This document shows positions 21,283-27,608 of a stretch of 40,890 bases of DNA, piece after piece. Source of the stretch: an uncultured Gammaproteobacteria bacterium (lineage in GTDB: Bacteria; Pseudomonadota; Gammaproteobacteria; Enterobacterales; Psychrobiaceae); NCBI GenBank assembly GCA_913060565.1, contig CAJXRU010000023.1, positions 1 to 40,890 of the forward strand. The letters run 5' to 3'. Below the pieces are notes generated by a model. The model saw only the letters and a list, made by a program, of their open reading frames with translations. It ran no database searches and was not told the origin of the DNA. Each line of letters starts with the position of its first letter. Position 1 is the stretch's first letter. The translations under genes were made by a program, and so were the position numbers.

Positions 21283-22467
21283 ATGAACAACTTCGATGTA
21301 ATAATAATTGGCGCAGGCGCCGCAGGTCTTCACTGTGCAGCCACTGCTGGCTATCGCGGCAAAAACGTATTATTACTCGATAACGCCAAAAAAGCGGGAC
21401 GTAAAATCCTCATTAGTGGCGGTGGACGATGCAACTTCACCAACTACAACATTGAACCAAATGCCTTTATTTGTAGTAACAAACACTTCGTCAAATCAGC
21501 ATTGAGTCGCTACACCCAGTGGGATTTCATTGCCATGGTCGACAAATACCAAATCCCTTACCACGAAAAAACACTCGGCCAACTGTTCTGTGACGACAGC
21601 GCCAAAGACATTGTTAACATGCTAGAAAGCGAATGTAACAACGCCAACGTCACTACTCAGCTGCGCACCGAAATCGCTGCCATCACCAAAACCGACGACG
21701 GCTTTGATATCACCACCAACGAAGGCAAGTTCCACACAACCTCGTTAGTTATCGCCACAGGCGGTCTCTCAATGCCAAAACTAGGCGCCACGCCATTCGG
21801 TTACAAAGTTGCTCAACAATTTGGTTTAACAGTCACAGAAACAACCGCAGGGCTTGTGCCTTTTACTTGGCAAAACAACGACAAAGAAGATTACGAGTGC
21901 TTATCAGGCATCAGCCTACCAGCGTCAGTGACCTGTGAAAACGGCGTTAACTTTAGCGAAGACATGCTATTCACCCATCGCGGCTTATCAGGCCCAGTGA
22001 TGCTACAAGTGTCGTCATATTGGAAAACCGGCGAAGCTATCACCATTGATTTATTACCAAGTAATGACTTACAACACGAGCTAGAACGCGCCCGTGAAAA
22101 AAGTCCGAAACAAGCATTAAAAACCTGCTTAAATCAGCACTTTCCAAAACGCTTTATCGAACGCTTAATTGAGCTAAATAAAATTGATGACAAACCGTTA
22201 AATCAATTTAATGACAAAGAGTTAGTGGCAATAGCGACTTATTTCCATCAATGGAAAATCAAGCCCAACGGCACCGAAGGCTACCGCACCGCCGAAGTCA
22301 CCCTAGGCGGCGTCGACACCAACGAACTCAGCTCAAAAACCATGGAAGCCAAAAACGTCAAAGGCCTCTACTTCATCGGTGAAGTCGTCGATGTTAGCGG
22401 TTGGTTAGGCGGCTATAACTTCCAGTGGGCGTGGGCAAGCGGTTGGGCATGTGGGGACAGTGTTTAA
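21283..22467 (+). CDS. yhiN: HI0933/YhiN family FAD-dependent oxidoreductase
   Basis: 394 residues, full length for the family. The N-terminal Rossmann motif is VIIIGAGAAGLHCA; the family marker GRKILISGGGRCNFTN follows. The C-terminal FAD-contact segment is GLYFIGEVVDVSGWLGGYNFQ, ending WAWASGWACGDSV. Substrate and physiological role are unsettled. The special point here is that its 3' end (last 90-150 bases) is repeated three times downstream as non-functional remnants. It appears to be the target of repeated insertions, and its present 3' end may itself have been supplied by the latest insert. The coding frame is intact. Confidence 0.93.
   Translation: MNNFDVIIIGAGAAGLHCAATAGYRGKNVLLLDNAKKAGRKILISGGGRCNFTNYNIEPNAFICSNKHFVKSALSRYTQWDFIAMVDKYQIPYHEKTLGQLFCDDSAKDIVNMLESECNNANVTTQLRTEIAAITKTDDGFDITTNEGKFHTTSLVIATGGLSMPKLGATPFGYKVAQQFGLTVTETTAGLVPFTWQNNDKEDYECLSGISLPASVTCENGVNFSEDMLFTHRGLSGPVMLQVSSYWKTGEAITIDLLPSNDLQHELERAREKSPKQALKTCLNQHFPKRFIERLIELNKIDDKPLNQFNDKELVAIATYFHQWKIKPNGTEGYRTAEVTLGGVDTNELSSKTMEAKNVKGLYFIGEVVDVSGWLGGYNFQWAWASGWACGDSV
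22381..22467 (+). repeat. yhiN 3' end, functional copy (R0)
   Basis: Reference copy of the repeated segment, in frame and ending in TAA at 22465-22467. Core shared with the remnants: AGCGGTTGGTTAGGCGGC then TA.AACTTCCA (about 22396-22424), encoding SGWLGGYNFQ. The longest remnant (R3) extends the homology left to about 22316. The next gene's stop begins five bases after the TAA. Confidence 0.85.
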
Positions 22468-22472
22468 ACTCG

Positions 22473-23726
22473 TTAGAGTCTAAATGCTTCTTGCATTCCG
22501 ATCTGCTCTTGGCGACTAATACCTATATTCGACGCAACAGACTGCCAATTGCGTACAGAAGCCATAACGTCATCATAAATACTAATTGCGTTAGCGTTCT
22601 TCAAATTAAAATAATCTGCAACACTAAATGCTAGATCATAATCTAGCGCGTTTGAAACATCGTCGATATTTAAATGTAATCCCATCTTATCAATAGAAGG
22701 ATTTAAATCATACGCAGGAGAAAGTGCCCAACCTTTCTTGCTCAACAAAAAACCGTGATTACGCAAATGGTCATCTGTGTTTGATACTGCAATGTTAAAC
22801 ACAATACGGCGCCACAATTGCTCCAAATCTCTTTGGGTATTCGAGCCATTAATTGTTAAAAATTCAGCAATTTCCAAATAACTAGCCTCTTCAGTTTCGC
22901 CTCGGCCATCATAATAGTTGAGTTGCGTCATCGCTGATGAAAAGTGTATACGCTGACCTTTATGGCGATCGAATCGTTTAGTAATAAAAGTGTGGTGATT
23001 CGAGTTAAACTTTTGAATATCACAGGGATACATATCAATGCCAGCATCACACGCCAGTTTATGACAAAGCAATTCCCAAGCGCCAACATCAGTCGTGTCA
23101 TTTCGATTGGGAAATTTAGCAATCCACAAATCATTCTTATTATCATGAACACAGGCCTTAGGCCTTGCTCCGCCCAGCGAGGAACCAGGCGCAATCAGCA
23201 TGTTGAGCCAGCGATAATATTCTTCACTATCTATATTTTCATCACTCTCTATCATCATAGAAGCATATTCGAGCTGTTTAAGTGATGTCATAGGCGGCGC
23301 TGCATACTGAGCATTATCATCCAAGAAATTACCAGCAGGATCTGTCTTAAATCGTAAACCACCCATTCGGTAAGAATCGTGAACACCCAGCAAATAATCC
23401 ATTGCTGTCATTCTTGCCGTTTCTCTGTGCCCATTCTTAAAATCGAGTGCAGCACGTCGCTTCATTAATAGCTCTCCCCAGCGATCGGGGCATGAATCGA
23501 GAAACACGCGAAAGTTTTTATCACTTCTATCGTTATAATGCTCACCAGAAGTCAGCATCAATGAAGGATCGAGTTGCATTCGAAAGGGAGAATCTAAAAA
23601 AGACTTCTCGTATTCAAAGCTGAAGATTCCGCCGCGAGAGGTTTCTTGAAATAAAAGCTGACCAGCCAAAACAGGATTTTCAATTGGCAACCAAGATGCA
23701 TAAACTTCCGCAGTCACTCTACTCAT
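22473..23726 (-). CDS. hipA: HipA-like serine/threonine kinase toxin
   Basis: 417 residues. HipA toxins phosphorylate a translation factor (GltX in E. coli) and arrest growth. Seen here: the glycine-rich loop SSLGGARPKA, a lysine strand LWIAKFPN, the catalytic loop N316-T-D318-D-H320-L-R-N323 and the metal-binding LSPAYDLNP. These match the HipA kinase core, so activity is likely kept. Substrate is not predictable. It overlaps the antitoxin gene by four bases (ATGA). Its stop lies five bases from the yhiN stop, convergent with it. Relatives encoded with an upstream HTH partner form type II toxin-antitoxin pairs. Confidence 0.9.
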   Translation of the reverse strand: MSRVTAEVYASWLPIENPVLAGQLLFQETSRGGIFSFEYEKSFLDSPFRMQLDPSLMLTSGEHYNDRSDKNFRVFLDSCPDRWGELLMKRRAALDFKNGHRETARMTAMDYLLGVHDSYRMGGLRFKTDPAGNFLDDNAQYAAPPMTSLKQLEYASMMIESDENIDSEEYYRWLNMLIAPGSSLGGARPKACVHDNKNDLWIAKFPNRNDTTDVGAWELLCHKLACDAGIDMYPCDIQKFNSNHHTFITKRFDRHKGQRIHFSSAMTQLNYYDGRGETEEASYLEIAEFLTINGSNTQRDLEQLWRRIVFNIAVSNTDDHLRNHGFLLSKKGWALSPAYDLNPSIDKMGLHLNIDDVSNALDYDLAFSVADYFNLKNANAISIYDDVMASVRNWQSVASNIGISRQEQIGMQEAFRL

Positions 23727-24022
23727 CGTTTCTTCTCCAGCAACTTCATATCCTGAAGTTTACTACCCAGTTCATCATGCCCAGCCATATCAGCAAAGTT
23801 GGCTTCCATACTAAATACCGCCATCACTTTTAAATAAGCGCCAATAGCAACACCCGAATCGCCATTAAATACCTTAGTGACAGTTTTGGGATCTAACCCA
23901 GTGCGCTCAGCAACCAGTGATTTAGTAAAACCTCTGCGCTTCATTGCTAAAAACAAATCTTCACCAAAAGTAATAAGAATTTTTTTTTGTCTTGGAAACA
24001 GTTTTTTATGCCCAGCTACCAC
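23723..24022 (-). CDS. hipB: HipB-like HTH antitoxin
   Basis: 99 residues with an XRE-type helix-turn-helix (about 25-80; KSLVAERTGLDPKTVTKVFNG holds the two helices) and a short charged tail. Expected to neutralise the kinase and repress the operon. Start is GTG at 24020-24022, preceded by a GGGGG-type ribosome site; the nearest operator palindrome ends about 11 bases upstream of it. First gene of the pair; its stop overlaps the kinase start. The four identical palindromes upstream are probable binding sites for this protein. Confidence 0.85.
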   Translation of the reverse strand: MVAGHKKLFPRQKKILITFGEDLFLAMKRRGFTKSLVAERTGLDPKTVTKVFNGDSGVAIGAYLKVMAVFSMEANFADMAGHDELGSKLQDMKLLEKKR

Positions 24023-24032
24023 ACAACCCCCT

Positions 24033-24175
24033 AGGGATAATTATCCCTTTATAACTCAAATATACGGATAATTATCCACCAAATTTGGAGTAATTCAAGT
24101 TAAAACTTGTAATAAAACCATTTAACATTACGGATAATTATCCACATTACTTGGTGATTTTAGGGATAATTATCC
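24033..24175 (-). promoter_or_regulatory. Four GGATAATTATCC operators upstream of hipBA
   Basis: The perfect 12-base palindrome GGATAATTATCC occurs at 24035-24046 (extended to 16 bases, AGGG...CCCT, 24033-24048), 24066-24077, 24132-24143 and 24164-24175. Start-to-start distances are 31, 66 and 32 bases, close to 3, 6 and 3 helical turns, so all sites face one side of the helix. E. coli HipB binds TATCC-N8-GGATA operators, four of them, at hipBA. The half-site sequence here is the same but arranged head-on in each palindrome. Confidence 0.8.
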
Positions 24176-24246
24176 TAAATTAAACGTAAATTTAGTCAAT
24201 GCTGCAAGCGAGTGTTATATTATCTTTTGGCAGCGTCATGAGCACA

Positions 24247-24318
24247 AGCGGCTGGCTCGGCGGCTACAACTTCCAATGGGCATGGAGTTCTGGTTGGGCG
24301 TGTGGGGAAGCTGTTTAA
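24247..24318 (+). pseudogene. yhiN 3' end remnant R1
   Basis: Twenty-three codons plus TAA aligned to the end of yhiN: SGWLGGYNFQWAW then SSGWACGEAV. The frame is intact, but many third positions differ from R0 (for example CTC for TTA, TAC for TAT, CAA for CAG), and only three residues change (A to S, D to E, S to A). This is the pattern of a copy that evolved under selection in another genome before arriving. An ATG lies three codons upstream in frame, probably by chance. Confidence 0.85.
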
Positions 24319-24399
24319 TAGATAGAGATATTCATTAAACACCTTCATACACGCATTGTTATCTGTAAGGGATAAATCAAATAGATTTATCCCAATCGA

Positions 24400-25716
24400 T
24401 TAATTGAGCAGCGTGTGTAATCTAGAAGCATAATAGAGCGGTAATACCAACGCGTTTTTATTATCTAATGAATCCGTCGACCCAATAAGTTTGACAGTTT
24501 GCACGGGTTTGTAACGATCAACATAAACGCCCAATGATTTAGCTCTAGTTCGTTTACCGCTTTTTACTTCAACAGGAACAATCTGTCCATCGTCTTTCTT
24601 TAGCAAAAACTCAATTTCACTACGCGCATATTCCCAAGAGTAGGTTGAACTACCATTAGCCGCAATCAGCTCATTTTGTACAAAATTCTCTGCAATATAG
24701 CCTTTGTAATTAAAACCTTGATCGCGAAGTTCTTTGTAAGATAACTCAACCATATGATTAAGTAGCCCCACATCAAACAAGAACAATTTAAAGCGGTTAT
24801 CTTTAGTTAATGCTGATAATGGTGAGCGAGGTGTTGTATCTATTGGATGGCATTTAGAAAGCAACTTACACTTATCTAACCAATTGATAGGTCTTGATAA
24901 ATCTTGGTACCTCGTTTTCTTTTCTATCACGCCTTTGAATTTAAAACGCTTAACTGAATCATCAATGTTCTGAGACAACTGAGTGGGAATATTATTAAAA
25001 ATAGATTGAATATGCTGCGCAGACGTTTTACCTGAATACTTACCGAAATCACGTTCATAACCGGCAATAAGATCGGCATGAATTTGGCTAACCAGTTCTA
25101 CTCTTTCTATTATCCCTTTATCACCTTTTGACTCAAACCAACTGTTTACCGCTTCGGGCATACCGCCAACAAAGTAATAGTCCAATAATAAGTCAAATAG
25201 CTTGTCGTGAGCAATTTTCCCCATATTCATTTGATTGAATGCTTTTTCAAGTGGCGCTTGTTGTGATGCCCACAAAAACTCTTCAAATGTTAAGGGGTAT
25301 AACGTTAAAAGTTCTACTTTCCCCACAGGAAAAGATCCCAACAAACCTATATTAGAACCAGACGCGCAGATGTACATATCGGGATGTTGTTCAGCAAAAA
25401 ACTTCAATGAATCTATCGCAGCTTGGCATTCACCAATTTCATCAAAAATAAATAACGCATTGTTTTGATCAATACTAATATTCAACGTTAATTCGATATT
25501 AACTAATATATCCGAAGGGTTTAATGAATCTGAAAATATATGAGATAAAGAAGGCTGCTCTAAAAAATCTAAACGAATGACTTGCGCAAAATGGGCACCA
25601 AACAAATGTTCAAGCAGAAACGACTTTCCTGTTTGACGTACACCATCTAACAAGACAGGCTTGCGCTTAGCTTGTTCTTTCCAAGAAATTAACTTTTCTA
25701 ACAACAATCGTTTCAT
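24400..25716 (-). CDS. AAA_14 / DUF4143 ATPase
   Basis: About 438 residues. N-terminal P-loop ATPase of the AAA_14 type: Walker A DGVRQTGKS (near residue 20), Walker B LFIFDEIGEC, sensor CASGSN. The C-terminal DUF4143 region has the nuclease-like GYIAENFVQNEL, EIEFLLKKDDGQIVPVEVKSGK pattern of a PD-(D/E)XK fold. Such proteins are common and mostly uncharacterised; they are frequent in accessory regions. The frame extends upstream to 25755, but the ATG at 25714-25716 has GAGGG nearby and starts right at the family's MKRLLLEKL, so it is preferred. It is alone in its module, between remnants R1 and R2. Confidence 0.85.
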   Translation of the reverse strand: MKRLLLEKLISWKEQAKRKPVLLDGVRQTGKSFLLEHLFGAHFAQVIRLDFLEQPSLSHIFSDSLNPSDILVNIELTLNISIDQNNALFIFDEIGECQAAIDSLKFFAEQHPDMYICASGSNIGLLGSFPVGKVELLTLYPLTFEEFLWASQQAPLEKAFNQMNMGKIAHDKLFDLLLDYYFVGGMPEAVNSWFESKGDKGIIERVELVSQIHADLIAGYERDFGKYSGKTSAQHIQSIFNNIPTQLSQNIDDSVKRFKFKGVIEKKTRYQDLSRPINWLDKCKLLSKCHPIDTTPRSPLSALTKDNRFKLFLFDVGLLNHMVELSYKELRDQGFNYKGYIAENFVQNELIAANGSSTYSWEYARSEIEFLLKKDDGQIVPVEVKSGKRTRAKSLGVYVDRYKPVQTVKLIGSTDSLDNKNALVLPLYYASRLHTLLN

Positions 25717-25785
25717 TGTGCCAACCCTCGCCCCATATTTTGTAGAACAAGGCATAAAAGTGCGAATCGTCCTCTAACTCACTGC

Positions 25786-25884
25786 GAAATTGTAGATATC
25801 GGTGGTTGATTAGGCGGCTGGTTAGGGGGCTACAACTTCCAGTGGGCATAGGCGAGCGGTTGGGCATGTGGGGATGCGGTTTAA
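25786..25884 (+). pseudogene. yhiN 3' end remnant R2
   Basis: Reads EIVDIGG*LGG, then WLGGYNFQWA*ASGWACGDAV and TAA. It has two in-frame stops (TGG to TGA at 25807-25809, TGG to TAG at 25849-25851). A local duplication gives two versions of the TGGTTAGG.GGC core side by side (25807-25818 and 25819-25830), as if two junctions had been joined out of register. Its TAA end overlaps the abiEii stop by four bases. Confidence 0.85.
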
Positions 25885-26768
25885 CCACCCATATCGAATT
25901 TAGTTTTCGCGTCACCATTCAAGACAGTGTGTGACATTCGCGTTATTTCAGACTGAACATAAGGCCAATACTCTGCGTTATCCAGCGTGTTGGCTTTAAT
26001 ATGACGTGGCACAAAGCGGCTCATTTCCTGAGTAAAATCAACTCTCACTTCATCACTAGTATTTAACTTATCTAACTGAAGGTTTAACGCGCCAATAAAA
26101 TCATCTCGGTCTTTATTTCTGGCAGCCAACTTTTGCTCAATTAATTCATTAGAAACCTTAACGCCTCGTTGGTTTATCCAAACAATATCCCACACATCAC
26201 GTGGTTTGATACGTCTTGCGCGATAAGCCAAAGCAATAAACTTATCGGCTAGCGTTTCCTCTAATGTTTGCACAGGAATTAACAAACCCTCAGTTGGTAA
26301 AATCACATTGTAGTGATTCAACAATGGACGTTTTTCGATGTCGAATGACGGAATTGCACAAACATCTATATGCATTTTTTGACGGGGTAAATCAGTACGA
26401 TTAGGCTCTTTTTCAATACTAATCTTCCAAGAAGACGTATTGCCTTGCTTTACAGCACTTGGCTTATTCACCCAAACTTCAGTCTCATATTTCTTTTGTA
26501 AAAACGCTTGAATATCAACTTCCAATCCATCAAAGTCAGCAGGCTTAAAATGATGTCCACCATTAAAGTCCAAATCTTCAGACAAACGCGAACTGTTATG
26601 ACACAAGCGCAAAGAAGTACCGCCAATAAAAGTAAGCGACTGCATCGCGCCTTGTTTCATCATTACATGCATAATGTCGTGATGCAGAATTTCCTTTTCA
26701 ATAACAGGCGTCACATCGGCATATTCAGGATTATTTTCTAATACCCGTGCAATATATTTCTCTAACAT
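25881..26768 (-). CDS. abiEii: AbiEii nucleotidyltransferase toxin
   Basis: 295 residues. AbiEii/MenT-type toxins are nucleotidyltransferases that stop growth, by modifying tRNA in the studied MenT examples, and AbiE protects against phage. Motif I is complete: FIGGTSLRLCHNSSRLSEDLDF, with the two aspartates of DLD. IDVCAIPS supplies a later acidic position, and TLEETLADKFIALAYRARRIKPRDVWDI matches the conserved helical motifs III-IV. It begins one base after the antitoxin gene, and its stop overlaps remnant R2. The toxin looks intact. Confidence 0.9.
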   Translation of the reverse strand: MLEKYIARVLENNPEYADVTPVIEKEILHHDIMHVMMKQGAMQSLTFIGGTSLRLCHNSSRLSEDLDFNGGHHFKPADFDGLEVDIQAFLQKKYETEVWVNKPSAVKQGNTSSWKISIEKEPNRTDLPRQKMHIDVCAIPSFDIEKRPLLNHYNVILPTEGLLIPVQTLEETLADKFIALAYRARRIKPRDVWDIVWINQRGVKVSNELIEQKLAARNKDRDDFIGALNLQLDKLNTSDEVRVDFTQEMSRFVPRHIKANTLDNAEYWPYVQSEITRMSHTVLNGDAKTKFDMGG

Positions 26769-26769
26769 C

Positions 26770-27294
26770 TTAACCCTCCAACATATGAAGATTGCGATTA
26801 CAGGCTTTCAAATCAGCAACGGCTAATTCAGTAGACGCTCTGAACATTTTGACCTTTTCGTCGAGATAAAGATCAGGCACAACCGTGCTAAGTGGCTTTT
26901 TAGTGTGCGTAAACTCAATCACACCATAAGGCGTTTCAAAAGTGCCACTGCGCCCTTTCGTCATCACCGTTAACCTATCCATCAATACTTGAGAAATATC
27001 ACCGGTGTGGCTCAATTGACTCTCTAAACTAATGTAATTTAAAACACCATCTCGCAACTTATTAACAATTTTATAGATAGCTGTTGATGGCTCTGCTGGC
27101 GTCAAAGTACTTTCAAAAACACCTCTTGCTACGCGGCGAATCACTCCTTCATTCACACAATCGCTCAGCATTTTTTTAAAAGCAGGTGTATATTGCTCAC
27201 CTATTATGTAAGCCAATTCACGCGCAGTATGAATGCCGCCAGCGTTCTTTGAAGCACTAGCGAGAGCAGAAAGTAATTTTTGTGTTTTTGCCAT
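26770..27294 (-). CDS. abiEi: AbiEi antitoxin/repressor
   Basis: 174 residues. An N-terminal winged-helix region (about 1-60, with TARELAYIIGEQYTPAFKKML and GVIRRVARGVFES) is followed by the AbiEi C-terminal antitoxin domain (YISLESQLSHTGDI and FTHTKKPL). AbiEi proteins repress their own operon by binding inverted repeats near the promoter and counter the toxin, classed as type IV because they do not contact it stably. ATG start, weak ribosome site. The palindromes of 27310-27405 lie directly upstream. Confidence 0.88.
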   Translation of the reverse strand: MAKTQKLLSALASASKNAGGIHTARELAYIIGEQYTPAFKKMLSDCVNEGVIRRVARGVFESTLTPAEPSTAIYKIVNKLRDGVLNYISLESQLSHTGDISQVLMDRLTVMTKGRSGTFETPYGVIEFTHTKKPLSTVVPDLYLDEKVKMFRASTELAVADLKACNRNLHMLEG

Positions 27295-27297
27295 AAC

Positions 27298-27405
27298 AGT
27301 CTACAAATTGTTACCTATAACGTAACTAAACGTATACTAAAAAACAATTTAGTTCAACCACGAAGGTCTACAATTAGATACCTAATACGTATCTAATTGT
27401 AGACC
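27298..27405. repeat. Palindromic repeat E1 upstream of abiEi
   Basis: Two palindromes. The first is GTTAC-CTATAAC-GTAAC (27310-27326), a possible AbiEi operator 16 bases before the ATG. The second is a perfect 17-bp inverted repeat, GGTCTACAATTAGATAC (27365-27381) and GTATCTAATTGTAGACC (27389-27405), with a 7-base loop. The same arrangement, ATTGTTACCTAT followed about 55 bases later by the large palindrome, recurs at 39610-39707. It is therefore either a small mobile element that landed at the abiE promoter or an operator array of which a relic exists elsewhere. Confidence 0.7.
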
Positions 27406-27416
27406 CATAAATAAAA

Positions 27417-27556
27417 ACACCGACGAACTCAGCTCAAAAACCATGGAAGCAAAAAACGTCAAAGGCCTCTATTTCATCGGCGAAGTCGTCGATGTCAGCG
27501 GTTAGTTAGGGGGCTACAATTTCCAATCGGCTTGGGCATGTGAGGCTGCGGTTAAA
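27417..27556 (+). pseudogene. yhiN 3' end remnant R3 (longest)
   Basis: About 140 bases, nearly identical to yhiN 22316-22467 in its first 80 bases. Reads TDELSSKTMEAKNVKGLYFI then GEVVDVSG*LGGYNFQSAWACEAAV. Damage: TGG to TAG at the W of GWLGG, loss of about four codons before ACG, and TTTAA changed to TTAAA, destroying the stop. Closer in sequence to R0 than R1 is, so it is likely the host's own displaced end or a recent copy. The rest of the 27295-27608 gap holds repeat E1 and no gene. Confidence 0.88.
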
Positions 27557-27608
27557 TTAGATAAGAATACATTCGAACTGAGATAAAATGTAATAACCAT
27601 CTAATTCA

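Larger units (their letters stand above)
22381..27556. mobile_element. Cassette array at the yhiN 3' end
   Basis: Four direct copies of the yhiN 3' end (22381-22467, 24247-24318, 25786-25884, 27417-27556) bracket three compact modules: hipBA, an AAA_14/DUF4143 ATPase and abiE. Spacing from copy end to copy end is about 1.85, 1.57 and 1.67 kb. In each module all genes are on the minus strand and the last stop codon lies close to, or overlaps, the yhiN remnant on its left. The four-gene restriction/phosphorelay set follows the last remnant, with no copy seen on its right. I infer serial site-directed insertion; no integrase or transposase gene lies inside. Confidence 0.65.

Noticed and set aside
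24033-24175. Regular GGATAATTATCC repeats as a CRISPR array
   Set aside because: The repeats are 12-base palindromes with unequal spacers, no cas genes are near, and their position upstream of hipBA fits operators.
24238-24318. ATG in frame with remnant R1 as a 26-residue gene
   Set aside because: No ribosome site, and the translation is just the end of YhiN; best explained as a remnant.
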